Source of the DNA: Cytobacillus suaedae
GTDB taxonomy: Bacteria > Bacillota > Bacilli > Bacillales > Bacillaceae_L
DNA length: 64,000 nt
Direction of reading: 5' to 3'
NCBI GenBank assembly: GCA_014960805.1
Contig: CP063163.1
Coordinates: forward strand, 2,126,001-2,190,000
Below the pieces are notes generated by a model. It did no database searches and had not been told where the DNA came from. It saw only the letters and a program-made list of their open reading frames with translations. The translations under genes were made by a program, and so were the position numbers. This document shows, in pieces, positions 19,394 to 28,779 of this stretch. Within the stretch, counting starts at the first letter, position 1; each line of letters starts with the position of its first letter.

Positions 19394-19422
19394 TTGTACA
19401 TTTTTCTTCGTCAATATATGAT
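19394..19422 (+). promoter_or_regulatory. Putative SigA promoter of tkt
   Basis: TTGTAC (19394-19399), 17-nt spacer, TATGAT (19417-19422). A consensus TTGACA also lies at 19372. Confidence 0.5.
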
Positions 19423-19467
19423 AATAGAGTATACATAGAGGTTTTATAGAAAGGATGAACGTTACAA

Positions 19468-21474
19468 ATGACACATACTATTGAAGATTTGGCAATTGGT
19501 TCGATTCGTACACTATCAATTGATGCGATTGAAAAGGCAAATTCAGGCCATCCGGGAATGCCGATGGGGGCTGCACCTATGGCATATTCACTATGGACAA
19601 AACACATGAACATTAGTCCTAGCAACCCTGAGTGGTTCAATCGTGACAGATTTGTATTATCTGCTGGCCATGGTTCAATGTTACTTTATAGTCTATTACA
19701 CTTAAGTGGTTATGATCTTTCCATTGATGATTTGAAAGGGTTCAGACAATGGGGTAGTAAAACACCTGGACATCCTGAATTTGGTCATACACCTGGAGTA
19801 GATGCAACAACTGGTCCGCTAGGACAAGGTATTGCGATGGCAGTTGGGATGGCTATGGCAGAACGTCACTTAGCTAAAACGTATAACAAAGAATGTTTTG
19901 AAGTAGTCGATCATTATACATATAGTATTTGCGGTGATGGTGATCTAATGGAAGGTGTGTCTGCTGAAGCTGCTTCATTAGCTGGCCACCTGAAATTAGG
20001 AAGATTAGTTGTGTTATATGATTCAAATGACATCTCTTTAGATGGGGATTTAGATCGCTCATTCTCGGAGAGTGTTCAGAAGCGTTTTGATTCATATGGC
20101 TGGCAATATATCCGTGTTGAAGATGGGAATAGTATTAAAGAAATCTCAAAGGCAATTGAAGAAGCAAAAGGGGATCAGTCCCGACCTGCATTAATTGAGG
20201 TTAAGACTACAATTGGATATGGATCACCGAACAGAGCTGGAACATCAGGAGTTCATGGTGCACCTCTAGGAGTTGATGAGACAAAACTTACAAAAGAAGC
20301 CTACAATTGGACTTTTGAAAGTGATTTTCATGTTCCTGAAGAGGTCTACTCACATTTCCAATCAACAATTTTTGAGCCGGGTAAAAAGAAAGAACAAGAG
20401 TGGAACCAATTGTTCTCTCAATATAAAGAAAAATATCCTGAATTAGGTAATCAATTAGATGCAGCCATTTCTGGAAAACTACCAGAAGGCTGGGAGACTA
20501 AATTACCTACTTATGAGGTAGGGAAGAGCCTTGCTTCGCGTGCATCTTCTGGTGAAGCATTAAATGCAATCGCAACGCATGTTCCACAATTCTTTGGTGG
20601 TTCAGCAGATCTTGCTGGCTCTAACAACACAATGATTAAAGGTGCAAACGACTTCACTCCTGAAGATTATAGTGGCCGCAACATTTGGTTTGGTGTTCGT
20701 GAGTTTGCGATGGGTGCTGCTCTTAACGGAATGGCACTACATGGTGGAGTGAAAGTTTATGGAGGTACATTCTTTGTCTTCTCTGATTACTTACGACCTG
20801 CAATCCGATTAGCAGCTTTAATGAAACTTCCTGTTACTTATGTATTTACACATGACAGTATAGCAGTTGGGGAAGATGGACCTACTCATGAACCTATTGA
20901 GCAGCTTCCTTCATTACGTGCAATGCCACACCTAGGAGTTATTCGTCCAGCTGATGGAAATGAAACAGTTGCTGCATGGAGAGTAGCTTTGGAGTCAACG
21001 GATAAGCCAACGGTATTAGTACTAACACGTCAAAATCTGCCGACGCTTCCTGGTACAAGTGAAAAGGCTTATGAAGGTGTTAAAAAAGGTGCTTATGTGA
21101 TCTCAGAGTCACAAAATAATAACCCTGAAGGGATGTTACTCGCTTCTGGTTCTGAGGTAAATCTTGCTGTCCAAGCACAACAAGAACTAGCAAGTCAAGG
21201 TATCCACGTATCAGTTGTAAGTATGCCTTCATGGGATCGTTTTGAACAACAGACTCAAGAATATAAAGATTCGGTGATTCCTAAGTCAGTAAAAAAACGT
21301 CTTGGAATTGAAATGGCATCATCGCTTGGTTGGGAAAAGTATACTGGTGATGAAGGTGAAGTACTAGCAATTAATGACTTTGGTGCTTCCGCTCCTGGTC
21401 CGAAAATTATGGAAGAGTATGGATTCTCAGTGCAGAATGTTGTAGCAAGAATGAGAAAAATTTTAAATAAATAG
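19468..21474 (+). CDS. tkt: Transketolase
   Basis: This thiamine-diphosphate enzyme of the non-oxidative pentose phosphate pathway moves two-carbon units between sugar phosphates. The protein is 668 aa. It has the N-terminal signature [18 protein letters not shown], the ThDP motif [14 protein letters not shown], the catalytic [14 protein letters not shown] with the conserved Glu, and [18 protein letters not shown]. The length and all key segments are normal. AAAGGATG precedes the ATG. It stands alone between ynzC and sirA; in B. subtilis it occupies the same position. Confidence 0.97.
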   Translation: MTHTIEDLAIGSIRTLSIDAIEKANSGHPGMPMGAAPMAYSLWTKHMNISPSNPEWFNRDRFVLSAGHGSMLLYSLLHLSGYDLSIDDLKGFRQWGSKTPGHPEFGHTPGVDATTGPLGQGIAMAVGMAMAERHLAKTYNKECFEVVDHYTYSICGDGDLMEGVSAEAASLAGHLKLGRLVVLYDSNDISLDGDLDRSFSESVQKRFDSYGWQYIRVEDGNSIKEISKAIEEAKGDQSRPALIEVKTTIGYGSPNRAGTSGVHGAPLGVDETKLTKEAYNWTFESDFHVPEEVYSHFQSTIFEPGKKKEQEWNQLFSQYKEKYPELGNQLDAAISGKLPEGWETKLPTYEVGKSLASRASSGEALNAIATHVPQFFGGSADLAGSNNTMIKGANDFTPEDYSGRNIWFGVREFAMGAALNGMALHGGVKVYGGTFFVFSDYLRPAIRLAALMKLPVTYVFTHDSIAVGEDGPTHEPIEQLPSLRAMPHLGVIRPADGNETVAAWRVALESTDKPTVLVLTRQNLPTLPGTSEKAYEGVKKGAYVISESQNNNPEGMLLASGSEVNLAVQAQQELASQGIHVSVVSMPSWDRFEQQTQEYKDSVIPKSVKKRLGIEMASSLGWEKYTGDEGEVLAINDFGASAPGPKIMEEYGFSVQNVVARMRKILNK

Positions 21475-21582
21475 GTTTTACCTTTAAAGGGTGCCAAGTA
21501 TTACTTACATTAAGCATGTTTAAACTAAACGGACCTTGATGATAGAGTAAATAGTTGGCACTTCTTTACGCTTTCGGGTGTT

Positions 21583-21591
21583 TTCGACAAA
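21583..21591 (-). promoter_or_regulatory. Spo0A box upstream of sirA
   Basis: TTTGTCGAA on the minus strand is an exact Spo0A box (TTTGTCRAA). It lies about 90 nt upstream of the sirA start and 53 nt before a TATAAT (21644-21649) with a poor -35, the pattern of a Spo0A-activated promoter. sirA is a known Spo0A target in B. subtilis. The flanking spacer 21475-21682 also has a long-range 7-bp repeat (GTGCCAA at 21491 and TTGGCAC at 21554) and no other gene. Confidence 0.65.
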
Positions 21592-21682
21592 AGTAGTGCT
21601 ATATTTTCTCCATTTTCAGACAATATCAATTTTGCTTGTCCTGTATAATTGAGGTACTATACATTACCGGGGAGCGATGGGA

Positions 21683-22123
21683 ATGAGACGATATCATATT
21701 TATCTGATTGAAGAGGAAATTGCTAGTCATTATTTCGGTCGTGAAGCGAAAATCTATGAGCTTTTCCGTGAATACGAAAATGCTGAAAGTAAACATAAGT
21801 CCCAATTGCAAAAGCAAATCGATTATGTAACTAGACCTATTCCAACATTACATATCCACCAATGTATTGATAGTCTTTTAAGAAAACGAACAGATTATCT
21901 GAATGAGCGAAATATACATAAGCTGATGATAAATAGTAACAAAAGTGAGGCTAAGCTGGAAGTACATGACCGGAATCTTTTACTAGAGTCTTCAGGCAGT
22001 TATGAAGCTGAAACCATTTTCTTTGAGGTTTTAAGAAAGTATGACTCCTGTTTTTTGGCGATGGATTTCACATTACAACGCCATGGTTGGTTAAACCCTA
22101 TTAAAGAAAGAAAATTTGTGTAA
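21683..22123 (+). CDS. sirA: Sporulation inhibitor of replication SirA
   Basis: SirA (YneE) binds domain I of DnaA and blocks replication initiation once sporulation has begun. The protein is 146 aa, with the family features MRRYHIYLIEEEIASHYFGRE, RPIPTLHIHQ, and near the end SGSYEAETIFFEVL and CFLAMDF. The ATG at 21683 is preferred over 21677 because GGGGAG is 8 nt upstream of it. An exact Spo0A box upstream fits induction by Spo0A-P. Confidence 0.9.
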   Translation: MRRYHIYLIEEEIASHYFGREAKIYELFREYENAESKHKSQLQKQIDYVTRPIPTLHIHQCIDSLLRKRTDYLNERNIHKLMINSNKSEAKLEVHDRNLLLESSGSYEAETIFFEVLRKYDSCFLAMDFTLQRHGWLNPIKERKFV

Positions 22124-22231
22124 AAAACATCGTTAAAAGGTTATAAATATAGAGAAATTAGAAAACAAATATTGTATAATTACATTTGGTCTAGTACACT
22201 GTAATGTAGACAACATGAAGGAGGAAGAAAT

Positions 22232-22453
22232 ATGGGTATTTGGGTACCGATTCTAGTAGGTATTCTAGCACTTCTTGCTGGGGTAGCCCTAGGATTTTTC
22301 ATTGCACGTAAATACATGATGAACTACTTAAAGAAAAATCCACCGATCAATGAGCAAATGCTTAAGGTAATGATGATGCAAATGGGAATGAAACCATCTC
22401 AAAAGAAGATTAATCAAATGCTAAAAGCAATGAACGGTCAAATGGATAAGTAA
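22232..22453 (+). CDS. yneF: UPF0154 membrane protein YneF
   Basis: This 73-aa protein has one N-terminal membrane helix (about residues 4-25, with [14 protein letters not shown]) followed by a short basic, methionine-rich cytosolic tail. It is conserved in Bacillales next to sirA; its function is unknown. It has a strong GAAGGAGGA site and a terminator after the stop. Confidence 0.9.
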   Translation: MGIWVPILVGILALLAGVALGFFIARKYMMNYLKKNPPINEQMLKVMMMQMGMKPSQKKINQMLKAMNGQMDK

Positions 22454-22458
22454 GATGG

Positions 22459-22492
22459 ACAGGCACTCACATATGAGTGTCTTTATTTTTTC
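22459..22492 (+). terminator. Terminator of yneF
   Basis: The stem GGCACTCA/TGAGTGTC with a 4-nt loop is followed by TTTATTTTTT. Confidence 0.8.
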
Positions 22493-22558
22493 CTTTCTTG
22501 TTTTCTAAATATTTGATAAACTATTTAAGCGTTTAAAAGATGTAGTGGGGGATAGGTT

Positions 22559-24307
22559 ATGCGAGTTTTCAAAGATTTAATGTGGTTTTTTAAGCAAGAG
22601 AAGAAATCGTACTTGATAGGAATTTCTTTATTGTGTGTGGTAGCTTTATTAGAGCTAGTACCTCCATTTGTCATAGGAAAGGTTGTAGATTTAATTGTTG
22701 AAGGTCAGTTAACTTCGAAAGTTCTTACTAACTGGCTTGGATTGTTGTTGGTTGTAGCAACTATCGTTTATATCGTTCGATTTTTTTGGAGAATTATGCT
22801 ATTTGGAGCTTCAGTAAGGTTAGCTAGATTACTCAGAGAGAAGTTGTATAGCCACTTCACTAAGATGTCTCAATCTTTCTACCAAAGGCGAAGAATTGGT
22901 GATCTAATGGCTCATTCGACCAATGATATTCAAGCAATTCAACAAACTGCTGGAGCAGGTGTATTGACCTTGGTCGACTCGTTAGTTACAGGTGGATTTG
23001 TATTGATTATGATGGCTGCAACGATTAGTTGGAAACTTACACTCATTAGTCTAATACCAATGCCGTTTATGGCATTATCTACAAGTTGGTATGGTACCTT
23101 ATTACATAAGCGTTTTCATAAGGCTCAGGAGGCTTTTTCATCCTTAAATGATAAAGTACAGGAAAGTATTAGTGGTATCAAAGTATTAAAAACTTTTGGA
23201 TATGAAAAGGATGATGTGGATTCTTTTCGTAAAGAATCCGCGGATGTTGTAAAAAAGAATATGAAAGTTGCTAAAATTGATGCCTTATTCGATCCAACGA
23301 TTTCGTTGATTGTAGGGTTCTCTTTTTTTCTGGCAATTTCCTTTGGTTCTTATTTTGTAGTAAAGGATGAAATGACGCTAGGTCAACTTGTTTCGTTTAC
23401 TACTTATTTGGGATTATTAATTTGGCCAATGTTAGCTTTTGGTTGGTTATTTAATATTGTTGAACGAGGAAGAGCATCATATGATCGTGTTTCTAGTCTT
23501 TTAAATGAGAAGGTAGATATTATAGATAGTGAAGATGTATTGAATGAACAACCTTCTGGCAATATTTGCTATAACATTAATGAATTTGCTTTTTCGGATG
23601 ATCAGATTACCTTAAAGGATATACAAATAACGTTAAATCGGGGTGATACATTAGGGATTGTAGGAAAAACAGGTTCTGGAAAAACGACACTGCTTAAATT
23701 ATTAATTAGAGAGTTTGAAGGATATAAGGGAGAAATTACATTTGGTAAGCATCCAATTACGAAGTATTCCTTAGAATCATTAAGAAGTGGAATAGGGTAT
23801 GTGCCACAAGATCATTTCTTATTTTCTGCAACCATTGCTGATAATATAGCTTTTGCTAAACCAGATGCTACCTACCAAGAGATAATTCAGGCAGCAGAAC
23901 TTGCTTCAATCCACGAGGATATCGCTGGTTTTACAGAAGGCTACGAAACAATGGTAGGAGAAAGAGGAGTTTCTCTTTCGGGTGGACAGAAACAGCGTAT
24001 ATCTATTGCTAGAGCACTTATAGTAAATCCAGAGGTTTTAATACTAGATGATTCATTATCCGCTGTAGATGCAAAGACAGAAGAAAGAATATTATCTGCT
24101 TTAAAACAAACGAGAGAGGGTAAAACGACTATTATCACATCTCATCGTTTAAGTGCAATTGCACATTCGAATGTAATTGTAGTATTAGAGGAAGGCAGAA
24201 TTATTCAAAAAGGCACCCATGATGAATTAATGAATGATCAAGGGTGGTATAAAGAAATGTATCACCGTCAACAATTAGAAGCACTTGTAGAACATGGAGG
24301 TATGTGA
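22559..24307 (+). CDS. Heterodimeric ABC exporter, subunit with non-canonical Walker B
   Basis: This half-transporter of 582 aa has an N-terminal six-helix ABC membrane domain (about 1-310) and a C-terminal ATPase domain. Walker A is GKTGSGKTT (about 368-376). The signature LSGGQKQR is canonical, but Walker B reads LILDDSLSAVD, with Asp in place of the catalytic Glu. That pattern, with the partner below, marks a heterodimeric exporter with one degenerate ATP site, as in BmrC/YheI-type multidrug or lipid exporters. The substrate cannot be read from sequence. The partner starts 2 nt downstream. The pair is absent from this position in B. subtilis. Confidence 0.9.
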   Translation: MRVFKDLMWFFKQEKKSYLIGISLLCVVALLELVPPFVIGKVVDLIVEGQLTSKVLTNWLGLLLVVATIVYIVRFFWRIMLFGASVRLARLLREKLYSHFTKMSQSFYQRRRIGDLMAHSTNDIQAIQQTAGAGVLTLVDSLVTGGFVLIMMAATISWKLTLISLIPMPFMALSTSWYGTLLHKRFHKAQEAFSSLNDKVQESISGIKVLKTFGYEKDDVDSFRKESADVVKKNMKVAKIDALFDPTISLIVGFSFFLAISFGSYFVVKDEMTLGQLVSFTTYLGLLIWPMLAFGWLFNIVERGRASYDRVSSLLNEKVDIIDSEDVLNEQPSGNICYNINEFAFSDDQITLKDIQITLNRGDTLGIVGKTGSGKTTLLKLLIREFEGYKGEITFGKHPITKYSLESLRSGIGYVPQDHFLFSATIADNIAFAKPDATYQEIIQAAELASIHEDIAGFTEGYETMVGERGVSLSGGQKQRISIARALIVNPEVLILDDSLSAVDAKTEERILSALKQTREGKTTIITSHRLSAIAHSNVIVVLEEGRIIQKGTHDELMNDQGWYKEMYHRQQLEALVEHGGM

Positions 24308-24309
24308 CC

Positions 24310-26097
24310 ATGAATAAAACATTAACATCAAAACAGCAACGACAAGTGCTCATTCGGCTGCTTTCCTATACAAAGAAATATAAGAAAGAATTCTTCATCG
24401 CTTTTACTCTATTATTAATAGGAACGATTGGTGAGATAATAGGTCCTATATTCGTGAAGGTTTTTATAGATGACTACTTAACTCCAAGAAATTTAGAGGC
24501 ACAACCACTTATTGTATTGGGAGTTTCATATATCCTTGTTCATTTTATTAAAGTCATAGTTAACTATTTTCAGTTAGTAAAATTTCATGAAATCTCATTA
24601 AAGATTATCCAGGATTTACGGATTGATGTCTTTACGAAGGTTCATGCACTTGGCTTAAAGTTTTTTGATAAAACACCTGGAGGCAGCATTGTTTCGAGGG
24701 TAACAAATGATACAGAAGCAATAAAAGATATGTTTGTTAGTGTAATAGCAACCTTCGTCCAAAATGCTGTGTTGTTAATCGGTGTGTTTATTGCAATGTT
24801 TATCTTAAATGTTAAATTAGCATTCTTTTGTCTATTTCTGATACCAATTATCTACCTCATTATGAAAACCTATCGACATTTTAGTGCAAAATTCTACCAA
24901 GATATGCGAGAGAGGCTTAGTCAATTAAATGCAAAGATAAATGAGTCATTACAAGGGATGGCAATTATTCAAGTATTTAGGCAAGAAAGACGCCTACAAA
25001 AAGAATTTGAAGAAATTAATGAAGCCCATTATAAAGCGGGTGTAAAAAATATCAAGCTAGACGGTTTATTATTGAGACCAGCTATTGATTTTGTTTATAT
25101 TCTCGCACTCATTTTAGTATTAAGCTTTTTCGGTATAACTTCAATTAATAATGTCGTCGAAATTGGTGTCCTGTACGCATTTGTAAACTATTTAGAAAGA
25201 TTTTTTGAACCTATTAATCAGATGATGATGCGACTTTCTTTATTACAGCAAGCAATTGTTGCATCTGATCGAGTCTTTTCACTTATGGATGACGATGAAT
25301 TAGCTCCAGTGAAAGTAGGAAAAGAAAATCCTAAGATCAATACTGGTTCAATTGAGTTTAAAAATGTAAGTTTCTCCTATGATGGCAAGAGAGACGTGTT
25401 AAAAAATATTTCTTTTAGTGCAAAACAAGGAGAAACCATTGCCTTAGTAGGTCATACAGGTAGTGGAAAAAGTTCAATTATAAATTTATTAATGCGCTTT
25501 TATGAGATTGAACGTGGAGATATTTTACTAGACGGCCAAACTATCAAGAGTTTTAAAGATGAAGAACTCAGGAAGCATATTGGTTTGGTTTTGCAGGATC
25601 CATTTTTATTTGTTGGCACAGTAAAGGAAAATATTCGTTTATTCAACATGAACATAACGGATAAAGAGATTGAAGAGGCAACGAGATTTGTTCAAGCAGA
25701 TTCGTTTATTCAGAAACTCCCAAACCAATATGACTATCAAGTTACTGAGAGAGGATCTACTTTTTCAAGTGGGCAGAGACAGCTTATTGCTTTTGCAAGA
25801 ACGATAGCTGCACATCCAAAGATTCTTGTGCTAGATGAAGCAACAGCTAGCATAGACACAGAGACAGAAGAAGCCATACAAATTGCGCTTAGGAAAATGA
25901 GAGAAGGAAGAACAACTATTGCGATTGCACACCGATTATCAACTATACAAGATGCAAATCAAATCCTAGTATTACATCAGGGAGAGATTGTTGAACGTGG
26001 TACTCATCAAGAACTGTTAGCTATAAAAGGACTCTATTATAAAATGTATCTTCTTCAAAATGGACATCCAGAAGGTTTGGAAAAGGTTGTTGGGTAA
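24310..26097 (+). CDS. Heterodimeric ABC exporter, catalytic partner
   Basis: This second half-transporter of 595 aa has six membrane helices followed by an ATPase domain. Walker A is GHTGSGKSS (about 381-389). Walker B LVLDEATASID keeps the catalytic Glu, while the signature reads FSSGQRQL instead of LSGGQ. Composite sites with its partner therefore give one competent and one degenerate site, typical of BmrCD- or YknUV-like pairs. ATG 24310 is chosen over GTG 24304 because GGAGG lies 9 nt upstream. The pair ends at a bidirectional terminator. Confidence 0.9.
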   Translation: MNKTLTSKQQRQVLIRLLSYTKKYKKEFFIAFTLLLIGTIGEIIGPIFVKVFIDDYLTPRNLEAQPLIVLGVSYILVHFIKVIVNYFQLVKFHEISLKIIQDLRIDVFTKVHALGLKFFDKTPGGSIVSRVTNDTEAIKDMFVSVIATFVQNAVLLIGVFIAMFILNVKLAFFCLFLIPIIYLIMKTYRHFSAKFYQDMRERLSQLNAKINESLQGMAIIQVFRQERRLQKEFEEINEAHYKAGVKNIKLDGLLLRPAIDFVYILALILVLSFFGITSINNVVEIGVLYAFVNYLERFFEPINQMMMRLSLLQQAIVASDRVFSLMDDDELAPVKVGKENPKINTGSIEFKNVSFSYDGKRDVLKNISFSAKQGETIALVGHTGSGKSSIINLLMRFYEIERGDILLDGQTIKSFKDEELRKHIGLVLQDPFLFVGTVKENIRLFNMNITDKEIEEATRFVQADSFIQKLPNQYDYQVTERGSTFSSGQRQLIAFARTIAAHPKILVLDEATASIDTETEEAIQIALRKMREGRTTIAIAHRLSTIQDANQILVLHQGEIVERGTHQELLAIKGLYYKMYLLQNGHPEGLEKVVG

Positions 26098-26117
26098 TAA
26101 AGTGTAGGAAATAAAAA

Positions 26118-26151
26118 AAGAAAGCCTCTTATGTATTTGAGAGGCTTTTTT
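26118..26151. terminator. Bidirectional terminator, ABC pair / Spo0E-like gene
   Basis: The stem AAAGCCTCT/AGAGGCTTT is flanked by an A run and a T run; it overlaps the end of the convergent Spo0E-like gene. Confidence 0.85.
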
Positions 26152-26308
26152 GTCTGAAGTTTGAGTAATTATTATACTGATTTAGTAATGCATCCAATTC
26201 TTGACTATGTTTGATAGAAATGGAAGAAGAAAGTCCATTTTTAAGGACAATATCAATAAGTTCGGCTCTTTTTCGTTCTATGGTTGCAAGCATTTCAGTT
26301 TTTGTCAC
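26129..26308 (-). CDS. ynzD: Spo0E-like aspartyl phosphatase (YnzD type)
   Basis: This is a small two-helix protein of 59 aa. The family motif is SQELDALLNQY, within which the SQELD stretch is the Spo0A-binding and catalytic segment. Family members dephosphorylate Spo0A-P and delay sporulation. GTG at 26308 is preferred because AAGGGA lies 9 nt upstream and gives the family-type start MTKTEMLATIERKR. The ATG six codons earlier has no ribosome site. B. subtilis has ynzD at the same place, before ccdA. Confidence 0.82.
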   Translation of the reverse strand: MTKTEMLATIERKRAELIDIVLKNGLSSSISIKHSQELDALLNQYNNYSNFRQKSLSNT

Positions 26309-26343
26309 AACAGCCTGTCCCTTCATCTTAAATCTATGTGATT

Positions 26344-26372
26344 ATTATACTGTAAAATGGTAATTAATTCAA
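26344..26372 (-). promoter_or_regulatory. Promoter of the Spo0E-like gene
   Basis: On the minus strand: TTGAAT, 17-nt spacer, TATAAT. Confidence 0.6.
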
Positions 26373-26461
26373 AGGAAAAAAGCTGGTAGATTTTAATAGT
26401 ATTTTAGCCTACAACACTTTATACTTTAAAGCATATATCTAATATAAGGGAAGGCACAAAA

Positions 26462-26490
26462 TTGTAACATTCTATCATGCAATGTATACA
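26462..26490 (+). promoter_or_regulatory. Promoter of ccdA
   Basis: TTGTAA (26462-26467), 17-nt spacer, TATACA (26485-26490). Confidence 0.5.
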
Positions 26491-26542
26491 ATACTTTGCT
26501 AAAATAGAAAGGAACTATAAGAGTTTTAGGAGTTGTTAAATA

Positions 26543-27250
26543 ATGGCAGATGTGAATTTATTCTTAGCATTTGGTGCTGGCTTTCTTTCGTTCATCTCAC
26601 CTTGCTGTTTACCACTGTATCCAGCATTTTTATCTTATATAACGGGAGTATCTGTTGGAGAATTAAAGTCTGATAATGCAATGTTACAGAAAAGAAGTAT
26701 ACTACATACAATCTTTTTTCTATTAGGTTTTTCATTAATTTTTGTCATGTTAGGTTTTGGAACGTCCTTTTTAGGACAATTCTTTAATGAATATCAAGAT
26801 TTAATTAGACAGATTGGTGCAATCCTAATAATCTTCTTTGGATTTGTTATTATTGGAGTGCTATCTCCTAAGTTCTTAATGAAAGATCATAAATTTGAAT
26901 TTAAAAATAAACCTACAGGGTTCCTAGGTTCTATTTTAATTGGTATGGCTTTTGCTGCAGGATGGACACCTTGTACTGGACCAATCTTAGCAGCTGTTAT
27001 TGCTTTAGCCGCTTCAAATCCGGGATCAGGGATGGTATATATGATTGCTTATTCTCTAGGTTTTTCAATTCCATTTCTAATTCTTTCATTCTTCCTAGGG
27101 AAAATGCAGTGGATTCGCAGAAATAGTAGTAAAATCGTAAAAATTGGTGGATATACAATGATTTTAATGGGTATAGTATTATTCTTCGATTGGATGACAA
27201 AAATTATTGTTTACTTAACACCTATATTTGGAGGTTTCACTGGTTTTTAA
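26543..27250 (+). CDS. ccdA: Thiol-disulfide transporter CcdA
   Basis: This DsbD-type membrane protein of 235 aa has about six helices. It passes reducing power across the membrane for cytochrome c maturation and for spore cortex redox reactions. The two redox cysteines lie in [14 protein letters not shown] (first helix) and [10 protein letters not shown] (fourth), as in the family. AGGAG precedes the ATG. yneI and yneJ follow as in B. subtilis, and the ResA-like thioredoxin yneN about 16 kb downstream is a plausible partner. Confidence 0.95.
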   Translation: MADVNLFLAFGAGFLSFISPCCLPLYPAFLSYITGVSVGELKSDNAMLQKRSILHTIFFLLGFSLIFVMLGFGTSFLGQFFNEYQDLIRQIGAILIIFFGFVIIGVLSPKFLMKDHKFEFKNKPTGFLGSILIGMAFAAGWTPCTGPILAAVIALAASNPGSGMVYMIAYSLGFSIPFLILSFFLGKMQWIRRNSSKIVKIGGYTMILMGIVLFFDWMTKIIVYLTPIFGGFTGF

Positions 27251-27363
27251 TAAAGGTCATAGAAAAATATATCGTTATGAGACTATTTTACTATATCTCT
27301 TCAGTGATTTTTGTTATAATCTAAACAAGCTATTCTTCTTTGTAAGTCTGAGGAGGTTTTATT

Positions 27364-27723
27364 TTGGCAAAAATTCTAGTAGTTGATGATGCAAAATTTA
27401 TGCGATTAACGCTTTCAAGTATTTTAAGCAAAGCTAATCACGAGGTTATTGGTGAAGCAGAAAACGGCAAGGAAGCGGTTGAATTATATCGGCAACTTAA
27501 CCCAGACTTAGTAACGATGGATATTACCATGCCGGAAATGAACGGATTAGATGCTGTTAAAGTAATAAAAAAAGAGAATCCAAGTGCACTAATTATTATG
27601 TGTTCTGCAATGGGACAGTCAAAAATGGTCGTTGAAGCCATTGAAGCTGGTGCCAAGGATTTTATTGTCAAACCCTTTGATGAGGGAAGGGTATTAGAGG
27701 CAATAAATAGAGTACTTACGTAA
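27364..27723 (+). CDS. yneI: Single-domain response regulator YneI (CcdB)
   Basis: This CheY-like receiver domain has no output domain, 119 aa. The phosphoacceptor is Asp53 in TMDITMPE, with acidic pocket VDDAK (Asp8, Asp9), Ser81 and Lys103 in IVKPFDEG, so the site is complete. In B. subtilis it lies between ccdA and ccdC; disruption there does not block cytochrome c formation and its kinase is unknown. The start is TTG at 27364 after GAGGAGG. It ends at a strong terminator that separates it from yneJ. Confidence 0.9.
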   Translation: MAKILVVDDAKFMRLTLSSILSKANHEVIGEAENGKEAVELYRQLNPDLVTMDITMPEMNGLDAVKVIKKENPSALIIMCSAMGQSKMVVEAIEAGAKDFIVKPFDEGRVLEAINRVLT

Positions 27724-27725
27724 AT

Positions 27726-27770
27726 AAACAAAACCATTTACGGGTTTCGTCGTAGATGGTTTTGTTTATT
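27726..27770 (+). terminator. Terminator of ccdA-yneI
   Basis: A 12-bp stem (AAACAAAACCAT/ATGGTTTTGTTT) is followed by ATTCC. Confidence 0.6.
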
Positions 27771-27822
27771 CCTGTTTTCCTTTACGATAATAGCGAATTG
27801 GAAATTGAAAGGGACTGATTCT

Positions 27823-28296
27823 ATGGTAATTGCTTCATCAATTGTTGCAGTGTTCATGGCAACTCTTATGATGTTTGTCAGGATGCGAGCCGCAAAAAAA
27901 CCTACAAATGTAAAAAAAATCATATTACCACCACTTTTTATGAGCACAGGGGCTCTTATGTTTGTCCATCCCATGTTTAGAGTTACTTCTCTTGAGCTAA
28001 TTGAGGCACTGACTGTAGGGTTACTGTTTTCTATACTCTTAATAAAAACTTCCAACTTTGAGATAAAGGGAAATGATATTTATCTGAAAGCATCCAAAGC
28101 ATTTATCTATATTCTAGTAGGGCTACTTGTTGTAAGGATTGTGTTGAAGTATCTATTAAGTGCAACCATTGATTTTGGTGAGTTGAGCGGAATGTTTTGG
28201 ATTCTTGCATTTGGGATGATTGTTCCATGGAGATTAGCGATGCTCTATAAGTATAAAAAACTACAAACAAAAATGACGATTTTAAACCGTATTTAG
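27823..28296 (+). CDS. yneJ: CcdC-family membrane protein YneJ
   Basis: This integral membrane protein of 157 aa has four or five hydrophobic helices, a short basic loop (RMRAAKKPTNVKK) after the first, and a charged C-terminal tail. It matches the CcdC/YneJ family that follows ccdA and yneI in Bacillus. It is not required for cytochrome c maturation, and its role is unknown. ATG 27823 is taken because AAAGGGA is 8 nt upstream; a TTG further upstream has no site. Confidence 0.85.
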   Translation: MVIASSIVAVFMATLMMFVRMRAAKKPTNVKKIILPPLFMSTGALMFVHPMFRVTSLELIEALTVGLLFSILLIKTSNFEIKGNDIYLKASKAFIYILVGLLVVRIVLKYLLSATIDFGELSGMFWILAFGMIVPWRLAMLYKYKKLQTKMTILNRI

Positions 28297-28305
28297 TAGA
28301 AATAG

Positions 28306-28350
28306 AAACAGCGTCAGGGACCCATAATATGGACACCTGACGCTGTTTTA
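28306..28350. terminator. Bidirectional terminator, yneJ / yneK
   Basis: A perfect 13-bp stem (AAACAGCGTCAGG/CCTGACGCTGTTT) is flanked by A- and T-rich tails; it overlaps the yneK stop. Confidence 0.85.
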
Positions 28351-28779
28351 AAATAATTGCTGATAAGGACTCACATCAATCTGCATTTCACGTAATGTTT
28401 TTAATAAAAATTTATGATCACGTTTAGGAGTAGCAATAATATATCCTCTGACTACAAGATCTTGTGTTATAGCTTTTGCTTTTTCATCCAAAGCAAGCTT
28501 TCCAATCGTACCAGCAATTTTCTGACGTGCAACATCTCTAAATAGCTCAGGAACGGGTTTTACTAACTCCTCGAGTAAGGCTTTTTCCTCTTCCCTCCAT
28601 AAGCTAATTGTTTCATTTAGGTAATGCTCCTCCCAGTCCAATTCAGATTTACCATCTTCCTTTGGGAGTCTTTTTAGGAATTTACGAAACATAAAAAATC
28701 CACCGATTGACATCATTGTTGGTAGGAATACAACCCAAAACAATATTAGCCATAAAAACCAGCCTTCTAACTTCACCAT
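28348..28779 (-). CDS. yneK: DUF2621 protein YneK
   Basis: This 143-aa protein has one N-terminal membrane segment (about 8-30) and a mostly helical soluble domain containing the family segments SELDWEEHYL and FRDVARQKIAGTIGKLA. It matches B. subtilis YneK in place, length and orientation. Function unknown. A GAGGTG site precedes the ATG on the minus strand. Confidence 0.85.
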   Translation of the reverse strand: MVKLEGWFLWLILFWVVFLPTMMSIGGFFMFRKFLKRLPKEDGKSELDWEEHYLNETISLWREEEKALLEELVKPVPELFRDVARQKIAGTIGKLALDEKAKAITQDLVVRGYIIATPKRDHKFLLKTLREMQIDVSPYQQLF

